Assembly (NCBI RefSeq): GCF_009909185.1
Contig: NZ_JAAAMV010000003.1
Location: forward strand, 434,001-498,000
DNA: 64,000 nucleotides
Origin: Paenibacillus glycinis
Lineage (GTDB): Bacteria > Bacillota > Bacilli > Paenibacillales > Paenibacillaceae
Reading direction: 5' to 3'
Both the position numbers and the translations under genes were made by a program. Of this stretch, positions 44,101 to 51,033 are shown one piece after another; position 1 is the first letter of the stretch, and each line of letters opens with the position of its first letter. Under the pieces are notes generated by a model that was not told the origin of the DNA, did not search any database, and saw only the letters and a list, made by a program, of their open reading frames with translations.

Positions 44101-44260
44101 AGCCGAAGGCTTTGACTTGATCCAACCGTTCGCGCCACAGCGCGCGGGGGATGCGGAAGTAGAAGAGCGACGCGCAGAGAATGATTTCGGCGCGACCGCC
44201 GATGCGAAGGGATGAAGCGTTTAGCTGCAGCGTCGGACCGTGTTTCGTTTCCATGTTCAT
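41192..44260 (-). CDS. Glycoside hydrolase family 35 (beta-galactosidase-like), large multidomain
   Basis: The 1022-residue enzyme starts with a GH35 barrel (residues about 10-335): ASLFYFRIPRALWRERL, GYNAIDVYFPWNHHE, PGPYICSEWDGGG, acid/base Glu165 in QLENELDF and nucleophile Glu250 in LLVTETNRS. A low-complexity Ala/Pro/Glu linker (about 338-420) separates it from beta-sandwich domains that look like GH35/GH2 accessory and jelly-roll modules (residues about 700-1000). No signal peptide, so it acts on imported oligosaccharides in the cytoplasm. ATG at 44260 is nine bases after GGGAGG. First gene of the operon. Confidence 0.85.
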   Translation of the reverse strand: MNMETKHGPTLQLNASSLRIGGRAEIILCASLFYFRIPRALWRERLDQVKAFGYNAIDVYFPWNHHELEEGRWDFAGERDAEAFLQLAAEAGLWVVARPGPYICSEWDGGGLPAYLFAKPDMIIRSADPRYMEAVEKWYSRILPLLARYELNRGGTVICVQLENELDFYDCPDPAAYVAGLRDMAHGSGIGVPLIACAGQGGLYEASGFAEGVVPTCNFYPNDRDPAFEHKVAAYEARLAASNLPLLVTETNRSHFLLRRLLSCGAKLLGPYLQASGTNFGFTNGTNNWGDPLAFMTSDYDFRGMISPEGHVRQEAYEGRLLRRVIRAYGDALAEAATAPASGIARLARGPEAEAPATDIARLAPGPEAEAPVTAPASTGLDSRVEADAPVTEGLAQSAEPTAPTAESSGLARSDSGPKEGGSHLERQLRLAGGGHLLFLANVGDEAESVSLILAQGGGETVVPQTSRLRSIPGRCAILPVAVPLGLWGVGGTLRYATAELSDVRRSEGRTAMVFHAAEREGEIALALAPGAAVGEAANMSAQATEDGFVFVFRAEAGQIASCRIALADGQRLELFGLAREDALLLGSIGEDGSLAFEAPLAYDAEPRELNVSWTSAVLDPTRPMSAEPALPAAEATFLERNGIYRGFAWYEANVGAPAGIPVHGLLVRQGSDVVSLYADSAYIGTCTPGGGSRYMPAEGIGGSRRLAARAEIWGHTNFDDPRLPGLRLNSMKGLTGLTAVTGKQRLTSNWRVRRVHARAIQPELLGPDCDDAAWPVVGFGGWLSPDHPAFEYYRRRFAASRTADSFTLHFQGIQALAEVYVNGRSAGAVHPFDPYVDITAHVRPGEETLVTVFLERVLGLPAGEVTLYEGNVSRDWRLSACDEAGLLEHAQRRKAGAAAAELPISLAAGGVAWLYGALPDEARGMAGGWRVQAAGAGMKLTVLLGGTVVGRLWTDGGANASRPVLSGGDPRSFYLPGPWLREAARDLAILLEAVEAGAISRLDRLIFAPAGEPAKQNSGEG

Positions 44261-44298
44261 GCCGGACATCCTCCCTGAACGTAAGCTTGAAGACGAAT

Positions 44299-44318
44299 TT
44301 ATGAAACCCGTTTCATAA
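44299..44318. promoter_or_regulatory. LacI-type operator O1 in the GH35 leader
   Basis: Perfect palindrome TTATGAAA / TTTCATAA around CCCG, 39 bases before the GH35 start. It shares TGAAACCC with two further sites upstream. Confidence 0.75.
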
Positions 44319-44456
44319 GCAGGAAAAATAAAATACACGACTGCATGGCGGGATTAGGCGAGATGCGCGAACTTCTCAATTCCGTTGACGGCGTGTATTT
44401 CACGAGGTACAGCAGCTTGCGGCATGCTGAGCTATGCGGTTATGGAGGCGGCAGAG

Positions 44457-44498
44457 TGAAACCCATTTCATAAGTTTCCAAAAATGAAACCCTTTGTC
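44457..44498. promoter_or_regulatory. LacI-type operators O2 and O3
   Basis: TGAAACCCATTTCA (44457-44470) is a near-perfect copy of O1. TGAAACCCTTTGTCA (44485-44499) keeps one half-site. Both lie just downstream of the -10 of the GH35 promoter. Between O2 and O1 (44319-44456) nothing distinct was seen in the long leader. Confidence 0.65.
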
Positions 44499-44516
44499 AG
44501 GGCTGCCTTGATTTGA

Positions 44517-44546
44517 AGTTTAACTGGAAAATGATAGCGCTGTCAA
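44517..44546 (-). promoter_or_regulatory. GH35 operon promoter with cre site over the -35
   Basis: Minus strand: TTGACA (44541-44546), 18-base spacer, TAAACT (44517-44522). TGATAGCGCTGTCA (44532-44545) matches the CcpA cre consensus at all but one fixed position and covers the -35, indicating catabolite repression. The transcript leader would be about 250 bases. Confidence 0.65.
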
Positions 44547-44574
44547 GCGGGTGTTTTACAAAAATTTTCTGCCC

Positions 44575-45633
44575 CTATCCAGCCGGCGGCGACGTGCTTT
44601 CGCGAATGACGAGCTCCGGCTGAAGCGTCGTCAGCAGCTCGACCGGCTCGGATTTGGAAATTAACAGATGCAGCACGTTGGCGGCCGTCCTGCCCAATTC
44701 CCGGCATTTCAGCGACAGCGTCGTCAGCTCCGGAATGACGTTCGCCGCCATCGGCACGTCGTCGACGCCCGTGATGGACAGGTCCCGCGGAACCTGCAAG
44801 CCGGCCTTGACCGCGGCTTTGATCGCGCCGATGCCGACGAGGTCGTTCGCGCAGACGACGGCCGTCGGAGGCTTGCCTTCCATCCCCAGCAGCCGGTCCA
44901 TCAGCTCCTTGCCGCGCTGGACGGAGAAGCCGCCGTGGTTGATCCAATCCTCGCGCACGGGCAGCTCCGCCCGTTCCATCGCCATGCGGAAGCCCTCCAG
45001 CCGCCGCACCGTGTTCGACATCTGCGGATAGCCGCCGATGAACGCGATGTCGCGGTGCCCGAGCCCGATCAGATGCTCCGTCACGCGCATCGCGCCGGCC
45101 GTCTCGTCGACGACGACCCGGTGATACCGGGCGCCCGGCAAATTGCCGTTGATGAACACGAGCGGCACGCGTTTGTTGACCTCGGCCACTTCGTTGGCCA
45201 TCTCCTTGCTGCATTTATGCAGGTCGATCCGTCCGCCGATCATGATGATCCCGTCCACCTGCTTCTCGATCAGGATGTTCAGGTACTGCGATTCGCGCTT
45301 GTACTGGTCCTTGATGTCCTGATTGGAGGAGCCGGTGTCGCAGAGGAAGTACGTATAGCCCCGCTTGCGCGCCTCCTGCTCCAGCCCGGCGAGCACCTCG
45401 GGGAAGAACGGGTTCGTGATGTCGGGCAGGATGATCCCGATCATGCCCGTCGCTTTCTTGATCAGGCTGCGCGCGAGGGCGTTCGGTTGAAACTGGTACT
45501 TGTTGATCAAGCCTTGGATGCGTTCGCGGGTTGACGCTTTGACGGGGGCGGTGTTGTTCAGCACGCGTGAAACCGTTGCGACGGAAACGTTGGCTTCTTT
45601 GGCGATGTCGTATACCGTTACCGGCTTCATCAT
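44575..45633 (-). CDS. LacI family transcriptional regulator
   Basis: The 352-residue repressor has the LacI helix-turn-helix and hinge (TVYDIAKEANVSVATVSRVLNN, INKYQFQPNALARSL) and a periplasmic-binding-protein-like sensor domain (IGIILPDITNPFFPEVLAGLE, VDGIIMIGG, GVDDVPMAANVIPELTT). ATG at 45633 follows GAGGGTG; the second ATG is the next codon. Palindromes with TGAAACCC halves before the GH35 gene are its likely binding sites, so it should induce the GH35/importer operon when its sugar is present. Confidence 0.92.
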   Translation of the reverse strand: MMKPVTVYDIAKEANVSVATVSRVLNNTAPVKASTRERIQGLINKYQFQPNALARSLIKKATGMIGIILPDITNPFFPEVLAGLEQEARKRGYTYFLCDTGSSNQDIKDQYKRESQYLNILIEKQVDGIIMIGGRIDLHKCSKEMANEVAEVNKRVPLVFINGNLPGARYHRVVVDETAGAMRVTEHLIGLGHRDIAFIGGYPQMSNTVRRLEGFRMAMERAELPVREDWINHGGFSVQRGKELMDRLLGMEGKPPTAVVCANDLVGIGAIKAAVKAGLQVPRDLSITGVDDVPMAANVIPELTTLSLKCRELGRTAANVLHLLISKSEPVELLTTLQPELVIRESTSPPAG

Positions 45634-45689
45634 GGTTTCACCCTCTAGGACCGATTTGGAAAATCTGCCAGGAACGGACAGTTTTCCTT

Positions 45690-45719
45690 AGCATAGCAGA
45701 GAGTTTTCACCATTGGCAA
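45690..45719 (-). promoter_or_regulatory. Sigma-A promoter of the LacI gene
   Basis: Minus strand: TTGCCA (45714-45719), 18-base spacer, TATGCT (45690-45695). The spacer holds GTGAAAAC, a LacI-operator-like half-site. Confidence 0.5.
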
Positions 45720-45737
45720 CGCTTCCTTTACATATGA

Positions 45738-45781
45738 CAAAAGGCCGTGCCGGGAGCGTCTCGCCCCTAATCGACACGGCC
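45738..45781 (-). terminator. Terminator after the 17M-like stress gene
   Basis: GGCCGTG (45743-45749) / CACGGCC (45775-45781) stem with a smaller inner hairpin; minus strand continues TTTTGT. Confidence 0.65.
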
Positions 45782-45815
45782 GATGCCGGCCTATCCCCGT
45801 CCGTTCCGCAAAAAC

Positions 45816-46349
45816 CTACAAAATCCGCGTCGCGTTGCTGCCCCGCAGCGCCGCTTCCGCCGTTCCCCCCAGGGTCAAATCCGGGCCGCCGTTCGTCTGC
45901 TCGCTGCCGGTGTCGGCCGCGATGACGATCGCGCCGCGCGCGATGGCCTCGCGGCAGGCGTCGATGTCGCCGCTCGGCACGCCGAGATCGGACAGCGCGC
46001 TGCCCATGCTGTTGTCGTCGTCAAGGAACGCGGCGGCGGTCACGAACGACGTGCCGGGATAAGCGAAGCCGCCCGCGAAGGTGCCCGCCATGGGCATCCC
46101 CGGCGAAGCCGCGATCGGGGCCACGACGCGCGGATCCCCCAGCCCGTGCTGATCCGTCGCGGAGCGCGTGTCCGCCAGGTCCTGCAGCTCGTCCGCGTGC
46201 ACGTTCGTCTCCGACTCGATCCGGCGCGAATGCTCCCGGTCTCTCGCGATCACCGTCAGCTCCTTATTGGTGAAGCCGGCATGCTCCAACGCTTGAATGG
46301 CCTGGATCGCCTCGTTCTGCGATTCGAAAATCCCTATTTTGTAGCCCAT
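45816..46349 (-). CDS. General stress protein, 17M-like (YflT domain)
   Basis: This 177-residue protein begins GYKIGIFESQNEAIQAIQALEHAGFTNKELTVIARD, the start of the heat-induced YflT/17M domain, followed by a Gly-rich central stretch (GTFAGGFAYPGTSFVTAAAF) and ALSDLGVPSGDIDACREAIARGAIVIAAD at the end. Bacillus 17M proteins are induced by sigma-B under many stresses; their biochemical role is unknown. ATG at 46349 follows AGGAGG. A sigma-B-like promoter stands upstream and the sigB cluster is divergent. Confidence 0.8.
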   Translation of the reverse strand: MGYKIGIFESQNEAIQAIQALEHAGFTNKELTVIARDREHSRRIESETNVHADELQDLADTRSATDQHGLGDPRVVAPIAASPGMPMAGTFAGGFAYPGTSFVTAAAFLDDDNSMGSALSDLGVPSGDIDACREAIARGAIVIAADTGSEQTNGGPDLTLGGTAEAALRGSNATRIL

Positions 46350-46385
46350 CGTTTACGCCTCCTAATTTGGTCAGGTAAGGTTGGT

Positions 46386-46410
46386 ATACCCTGTTTATGC
46401 AGGATTCAAT
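46386..46410 (-). promoter_or_regulatory. Sigma-B-like promoter of the 17M-like gene
   Basis: Minus strand: ATTGAA (46405-46410), 13-base spacer, GGGTAT (46386-46391). The -10 is a perfect sigma-B box; the -35 matches GTTTAA at four of six bases. Confidence 0.6.
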
Positions 46411-46448
46411 CGGGCAAACTAGAACATATTTCTAGCCGGGGTTTACTT

Positions 46449-46474
46449 GTTTCATGATCCGGGCGCAGGGGTAA
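46449..46474 (+). promoter_or_regulatory. Sigma-B-like promoter of rsbV-rsbW-sigB
   Basis: GTTTCA (46449-46454), 14-base spacer, GGGTAA (46469-46474), each one base away from the sigma-B consensus. It would make the operon autoregulated, as in Bacillus. Confidence 0.7.
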
Positions 46475-46521
46475 TTGATCCCATAACAAGATGTCATTAA
46501 GTGTACAGGAGCGTCGTGACG

Positions 46522-46845
46522 ATGAAGCAAAACGATAAACTGATCGTACGTACAGAGAACCAACCCGGAAAATGCATCGTGTATATCGGGGGAGAGCTGG
46601 ACTTGGAATCCGCCGTGCAGATGAGGGCGGTCATGTCTCCGCTGATCGAATTGAGCGATCGCGAGCTGATCTTGAATCTGCGGGAATTGCGCTACGTGGA
46701 CAGCACCGGCATCGGCATATTGGTATCCGTGCTCAAAGCGCGCCATGCCAAGGAAGCGCCGTTTGCCGTGGAAGCCGTGCCGCCTCATATCCGCAAGCTG
46801 TTCGACATGACGGGCATTACGCCGTTTCTTCTGAAACAAGCCTAA
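46522..46845 (+). CDS. rsbV: Anti-anti-sigma factor RsbV
   Basis: The 107-residue STAS protein has ELDLESAVQMRAVMSPLI and the phosphorylation loop YVDSTGIGILVSVLKA, whose Ser is the target of RsbW. Unphosphorylated RsbV binds RsbW and frees sigma-B. ATG at 46522 lies after AGGAG; GTG two codons earlier is an alternative. It opens the rsbV-rsbW-sigB operon. Confidence 0.9.
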   Translation: MKQNDKLIVRTENQPGKCIVYIGGELDLESAVQMRAVMSPLIELSDRELILNLRELRYVDSTGIGILVSVLKARHAKEAPFAVEAVPPHIRKLFDMTGITPFLLKQA

Positions 46846-46889
46846 TTTGCCGGTCGGCGGCGAAACAGCAGAAAGGAAAGAGATAAACG

Positions 46890-47366
46890 ATGAACCTAAC
46901 GGAAGATGTAATTACGCTGCAGGTGCCTGCGTCTGCGGAATATATTGATTTGGTGCGGCTGACCCTTTACGGGTTGGCAGTCAAGATGGGCTTCTCGTAC
47001 GAGGAGATCGAAGACATGAAGGTGGCCGTATCGGAGGCCTGCAACAATGCGGTATTGTACGCTTACGGCGATCTGAGCGCCGGCGAGGCCGCTCAAGCGC
47101 CGACGCCTTCGCCGCGGATCGAAGTGCGCTTCGTCAAGAAGGACGACGCGCTGTCCATCGTCGTCAAGGATGACGGACGCAGCTTCGATGCGGTCGCGGC
47201 GGCGCGCCGCGCCAAGCCGGTCAACGGCAAATCGATCGAGGAATTGCAAGCCGGGGGACTGGGACTTTATCTGATGCAGGCGTTGATGGACGACGTCGAA
47301 GTGAACAGCGACATGGGAACGGAAGTGGTCTTGACCAAGCGCTTGGTCAAGAGCGGTGAGATGTGA
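46890..47366 (+). CDS. rsbW: Serine kinase and anti-sigma factor RsbW
   Basis: The 158-residue GHKL kinase shows the N-box VSEACNNAVLYAYGD, the G1 box VVKDDGRSFD and GGLGLYLMQALMDDVEV. It sequesters sigma-B or phosphorylates RsbV. A Pro/Ala-rich insert (EAAQAPTPSPR) lies between the N-box and the next strand. ATG follows AGAAAGGAAAGAG. Its TGA stop overlaps the sigB ATG. Confidence 0.92.
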   Translation: MNLTEDVITLQVPASAEYIDLVRLTLYGLAVKMGFSYEEIEDMKVAVSEACNNAVLYAYGDLSAGEAAQAPTPSPRIEVRFVKKDDALSIVVKDDGRSFDAVAAARRAKPVNGKSIEELQAGGLGLYLMQALMDDVEVNSDMGTEVVLTKRLVKSGEM

Positions 47367-48139
47367 TGGGTGCGCAGCCGGCCAAGCAACCACCGATTAC
47401 CGGCGCCGACCTCATTATCGTTTATCAGGACAGTCCCTCCAATGAGATCGCGGAACAGCTGATTACGCATTATGAGCCCATGGTTCGAATGGCTGCCGGT
47501 AAGATATCACGCAACCGTCCCGATTTGTACGAAGATCTCATGCAAGTAGGCCAGATCGCGCTCCTTCGGCTGTTCAGCCAATTCGACAGCTCGCTCGGCG
47601 TGCAGTTCGAGCCCTACGCCATGAAGAGCATCATCGGGCATATGAAAAATTATTTGCGCGACAAGTCCTGGTACGTCCAGGTCCCGCGCCGGATCAAGGA
47701 AAAAGGCATCGCCGTGCAGCAGGCCATCGACGAGTTGACGGTCAAGCTCGAGCGCTCGCCGAAGGTCGAGGAGATCGCCGCGCAGATGGAGCTTTCCGTC
47801 GAGGAGACGACGGAGATTCTCGCGGGCCGCGACCTGTATCATTACGTGTCGCTCGATACGCCGATCTCCGAGGAGGACAACGCGACCTCCCTGGGGGATT
47901 TGCTGGGTTCGCCCGGCGACGAATTCGACGACGTCGATCGGCGGCTCGATCTGCAGGCGGCCATGTCGCAGCTCAAGCCACAGGAGCAGCAGGTGCTGAT
48001 GCTCGCGTATGCCGAAGGGCTGCCGCAGCGGCATATCGCCGACCAGCTCGGCATCTCCCAAATGAGCATCTCTCGCATTCAGCGGCGCGCCATCGACAAG
48101 TTGAAGGTGCTGCTGAGCGAGCAGGAAGAAGAGTTATAA
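47366..48139 (+). CDS. sigB: RNA polymerase sigma factor SigB (sigma-B/F/G family)
   Basis: The 257-residue factor has region 2 (YEDLMQVGQIALLRLFSQFDSSLGVQFEPYAMKSIIGHMKNYLRD), region 3 (VQVPRRIKEKGIAVQQAIDEL) and region 4 (LAYAEGLPQRHIADQLGISQMSISRIQRRAIDKL). With rsbV and rsbW before it, it is sigma-B rather than SigF or SigG. ATG at 47366 shares a base with the rsbW stop; GTG at 47363 is possible. It directs the general stress response, probably including the 17M-like gene. Confidence 0.9.
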   Translation: MGAQPAKQPPITGADLIIVYQDSPSNEIAEQLITHYEPMVRMAAGKISRNRPDLYEDLMQVGQIALLRLFSQFDSSLGVQFEPYAMKSIIGHMKNYLRDKSWYVQVPRRIKEKGIAVQQAIDELTVKLERSPKVEEIAAQMELSVEETTEILAGRDLYHYVSLDTPISEEDNATSLGDLLGSPGDEFDDVDRRLDLQAAMSQLKPQEQQVLMLAYAEGLPQRHIADQLGISQMSISRIQRRAIDKLKVLLSEQEEEL

Positions 48140-48145
48140 ACCTCG

Positions 48146-48190
48146 GAAGCACGCTGACCCGGTCTAACCGGCGCCGGGCGTGCTTCTTTC
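48146..48190 (+). terminator. Terminator of the sigB operon
   Basis: GAAGCACGC / GCGTGCTTC nine-bp stem with an inner CCGG pair, then TTTC. Confidence 0.75.
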
Positions 48191-48327
48191 CTATCGGTCG
48201 GACCTGCGCGAACAACCGGAGATTTGGAACAAATTGCCGGCGCCGAGTTGTGCTCCCCGGCGAATTCGCGTTATGATGGTACTAACGTTTTGCGAGCACG
48301 TACGGACAAGCAGGAGGCCTCCTAACC

Positions 48328-49524
48328 ATGATGCATCGGTTGCTGCAATTTCCCTCGCAATGGGAATGGCACATGCTGCATGCCAAACGACCGGACGTCT
48401 CCGGTCTCACGCGCAGCAGGAAAGACGCCAGGAATGCCGCGGCGGCGCGGCACGAGTCCGCCGGCGGACAGGCCGGAGCCGAGCTTGACATCAAGCAGGC
48501 CCACCCGGATATCGCCGCTTGGCTCCAGGAAGTGGAGGGCTGCGAGCATAACCAAATATCGGTATCCGAGCTCCCCGGCGGCCAATCCATCCTGCAAGGG
48601 ACGCTGATGTTTCAAGTATCGGACGACGAGAACGACATCCAGCCCCTGCATTTTCGGGTCACCCGCGACAAGCTGGTAACGTACCAGAGCGACATGCGTT
48701 TCTCGCTCCGGCTTCAGCTCGATCCGTGGCACGATAAACTGCAGCGCTGCCAAACGGCGCCGGAAGCGCTGTTCGTCATGCTCGGCAGCATACTGGAAAC
48801 CTTTCATACCGGCCTCGACCGATTCGAGACCCGGCTCGGCGATCTGGAGCGGAAGATGAGCCGCCACAACAAGACGGGACTCATGAACGTCATCTTCGAG
48901 CGCCGCTACGAGCTGCTGCATTGGAGCCATCTCTTCATCCCGATCAAGGAGATCCAGGGCGCGGCCAAGGAAGCGTTCATGGACGAGCTGTCGAATCTGG
49001 AGGAGTTCAAGCGGATGGAGCTGCGGCTCGACCGCGTGCAAAACCTCCTCAGCCACTACGCGATGGAAATCGACACGCTGCTGATGATGGACGACGCCAT
49101 CTCGAACTTCCGGGGCAACGATATCATGAAGACGCTCACGATCTTCACCGCCTTGTTCATGCCGGCCACGGTGATCGGCGCCGTGTGGGGCATGAATTTC
49201 GAGCAGATCCCCTGGGCGGGCGAGCGCTGGGGCTTCATTACCGTCAGCTCCCTCATCGTCGTCATTACGCTGCTGATCTATTGGTGGTTGTGGCATAAAG
49301 GCTGGACGGGCGATTTGCTGAACGGCCGTTCCGACGGCGACATCGTCAGCGCGTCGCGAACGGACGGCTCCGAGGCGGACCGGACCGATTCCGGAGAGCG
49401 GGACGCGATGCTGCCGCCCCGCAACCGGTCTGGGCGCATACAGACGACGGTCTCGGTCGCGCCGAAGCCCGCCGCGCCCGAAGACGATTCGCCGGCGCCG
49501 CTGCCCTCGCGCTCCAGCCGCTGA
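48328..49524 (+). CDS. CorA family divalent cation transporter
   Basis: The 398-residue protein has the CorA cytoplasmic domain (RLGDLERKMSRHNKTGLMNVIFERRYELLHW), then two membrane helices with the selectivity motif GMN in AVWGMNFEQIPWAGERWG. A further stretch of about 75 residues after the second helix is polar and probably disordered (GSEADRTDSGERD ... APLPSRSSR); CorA proteins normally stop soon after that helix. It should carry Mg2+ or Co2+/Ni2+. ATG at 48328 or 48331 follows AGGAGG, which lies in the palindrome AGGAGGCCTCCT. Confidence 0.88.
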   Translation: MMHRLLQFPSQWEWHMLHAKRPDVSGLTRSRKDARNAAAARHESAGGQAGAELDIKQAHPDIAAWLQEVEGCEHNQISVSELPGGQSILQGTLMFQVSDDENDIQPLHFRVTRDKLVTYQSDMRFSLRLQLDPWHDKLQRCQTAPEALFVMLGSILETFHTGLDRFETRLGDLERKMSRHNKTGLMNVIFERRYELLHWSHLFIPIKEIQGAAKEAFMDELSNLEEFKRMELRLDRVQNLLSHYAMEIDTLLMMDDAISNFRGNDIMKTLTIFTALFMPATVIGAVWGMNFEQIPWAGERWGFITVSSLIVVITLLIYWWLWHKGWTGDLLNGRSDGDIVSASRTDGSEADRTDSGERDAMLPPRNRSGRIQTTVSVAPKPAAPEDDSPAPLPSRSSR

Positions 49525-49561
49525 CCGGGCGGCGGCACGGACGAAGCGGCATTTCATAACA

Positions 49562-49613
49562 AAGGGAGCGCCCCGCAGGCCGGCAACGTCGGCATGCATC
49601 GGGGCGCTCCCTT
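49562..49613. terminator. Bidirectional terminator between CorA and RsbU-like genes
   Basis: Fourteen-bp stem (49562-49575 with 49600-49613) between convergent genes; T-rich on both exits. Confidence 0.85.
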
Positions 49614-49625
49614 CTTTGTGTTGCG

Positions 49626-50798
49626 CTACTTGATATCCACCACGACCAGACAGCGGTCGTCGGAGGTCAATTCCTCGGGAAGCTCGCCGCCGAACAACGC
49701 GTTCTCCAGTTCCTTGACCGGCGTCCGCATGCCGAACGGACGCAGCAGCTCCGTCAAGCTGACTTCCCGGTCTTCCTCGTAATCGCTGCCGACCAGATCG
49801 TACATGCCGTCCGTGAACAGCATGATCCGGTCGCCCGGCCTGATCTCGAGCGTATGCTTCTCCAGCGACATCTCGCCGAACAGGCCGATGGCCGCTCCGC
49901 CGAGCGCGAAATTCTCCACCCTGCCGTCGCCGCGGATCACGAGCCCCGGCGGATGCCCCGCATTGACGTATTCGAGGACGCCCTTGTTCAAATCCACGAT
50001 CATGTACAAGCCCGTGAAATAATACTGGATGAGCTGGTCCGCGAATTGCAGCTGCTGCGAGCGCCGGTTCAGCTCCTTCACGACCCGCTTTGGCTCCACC
50101 TGCTTCGTCATCGCTTCCTTCAGCACGGAGGCGATGAACATGCTGGCGAGCGACGAGCTGATCCCGTGCCCCATGGCGTCGATCACCGCGATGCCGTAGC
50201 GGTTGTCGTCGATCCGGTGCCAGGCGTACAAATCGCCGGACAGCTCCTCCGAAGGGCGATAAATCGCATCGATCGCCATCCCTTCGTCGTCCACCGGCTG
50301 CGGCAGCGCCGCATACTGCACCTCTCTGGCCAGCTGCAGCTCCTCCGTTACCCTGCGGTCCCGCTCCTTATGCCAATCCTTCTGCTCCTTCAGCCGCAGC
50401 GCGACGCGGATGCGCGCGAGCAACTCGACCCGGTTGATCGGCTTCGTCACGTAGTCGATCGCGCCGGCGTCCAGCGCCTCCGCCAGCTTCTTGGAATCCC
50501 CGATCGCCGTCACCATGATGATGGGAATGTCCCGCAGCCGGGGCGACTGCTGAATCCGGGCGCAGACCGTGATTCCGTCCACGCCGGGCATCATCATGTC
50601 CAGCAGGATCAAATCGATCCCGTGGCTGTCGTCCCCCGGGACGCCCTCCGGCTCCTGGCCGTCCGCATCCAGTCCAAGCAAGGCGAACAGCTCCATGCCG
50701 CTTGCCGCCATCCGCATATCCGAATACCCCGCCCGCTTCAGAATTTCCCTGACCACGGTAATGTTCATCGGGTTGTCGTCCACGACGGCGATGCGCAT
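49626..50798 (-). CDS. Response regulator with PP2C (SpoIIE/RsbU) phosphatase domain
   Basis: Residues 1-145 are a receiver domain (MRIAVVDDNPMNITVV, LILLDMMMPGVDGI with the phospho-Asp, VTAIGDS, DYVTKPINRVELLARI). A short coiled-coil linker (RVTEELQLAREVQYAALPQP) leads to a PP2C domain with SGDLYAWHRIDD, AVIDAMGHGISSSLASM and LFTDGMYDLVGSD. Such proteins remove phosphate from RsbV-like antagonists to activate sigma-B, so it probably feeds the nearby rsbV-rsbW-sigB module. ATG at 50798 gives a normal receiver start; ATG at 50843 behind AGGAG is an alternative. Confidence 0.88.
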   Translation of the reverse strand: MRIAVVDDNPMNITVVREILKRAGYSDMRMAASGMELFALLGLDADGQEPEGVPGDDSHGIDLILLDMMMPGVDGITVCARIQQSPRLRDIPIIMVTAIGDSKKLAEALDAGAIDYVTKPINRVELLARIRVALRLKEQKDWHKERDRRVTEELQLAREVQYAALPQPVDDEGMAIDAIYRPSEELSGDLYAWHRIDDNRYGIAVIDAMGHGISSSLASMFIASVLKEAMTKQVEPKRVVKELNRRSQQLQFADQLIQYYFTGLYMIVDLNKGVLEYVNAGHPPGLVIRGDGRVENFALGGAAIGLFGEMSLEKHTLEIRPGDRIMLFTDGMYDLVGSDYEEDREVSLTELLRPFGMRTPVKELENALFGGELPEELTSDDRCLVVVDIK

Positions 50799-51033
50799 GT
50801 TCCACCGCCTGGCCGTTCCGTCCTGTGCCGTCAATTTATTCATTGCAGCTGCACTGCTCCTAGTCATGAATTTTCATCCTTGCCGCTTCCGCCGTACTTT
50901 GCAAGACCCTTCTTCTTGATTACCCCCGCCGCCGCGGAATTGAATCGCGGTTCCGGCCCATTGACGTGACAGACGCCTAAGGCACCGCGGCCCAGCGCCT
51001 CATACAATGAGAACAAGGAGAGGGGGAGCAGCC

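Noticed and set aside
41210-44215. A 1001-codon open frame antisense to the GH35 gene, plus similar long antisense frames at 37499-40210, 60339-62669 and 29289-31259
   Set aside because: They mirror real genes with high third-position GC, encode Arg/Ala/Pro-rich low-sense protein with no motif and lack ribosome sites.
37517-44260. Importer operon considered incomplete because it lacks an ATPase gene
   Set aside because: LplABC-type importers in this group normally share an MsmX-type ATPase encoded elsewhere, so nothing need be missing.
46501-46521. GTG at 46501 as the rsbV start
   Set aside because: The ribosome site AGGAG lies after it, and ATG 46522 gives the normal RsbV length.
48190-48327. 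Magnesium riboswitch before the CorA gene
   Set aside because: No stem arrangement like the M-box and the leader is short.
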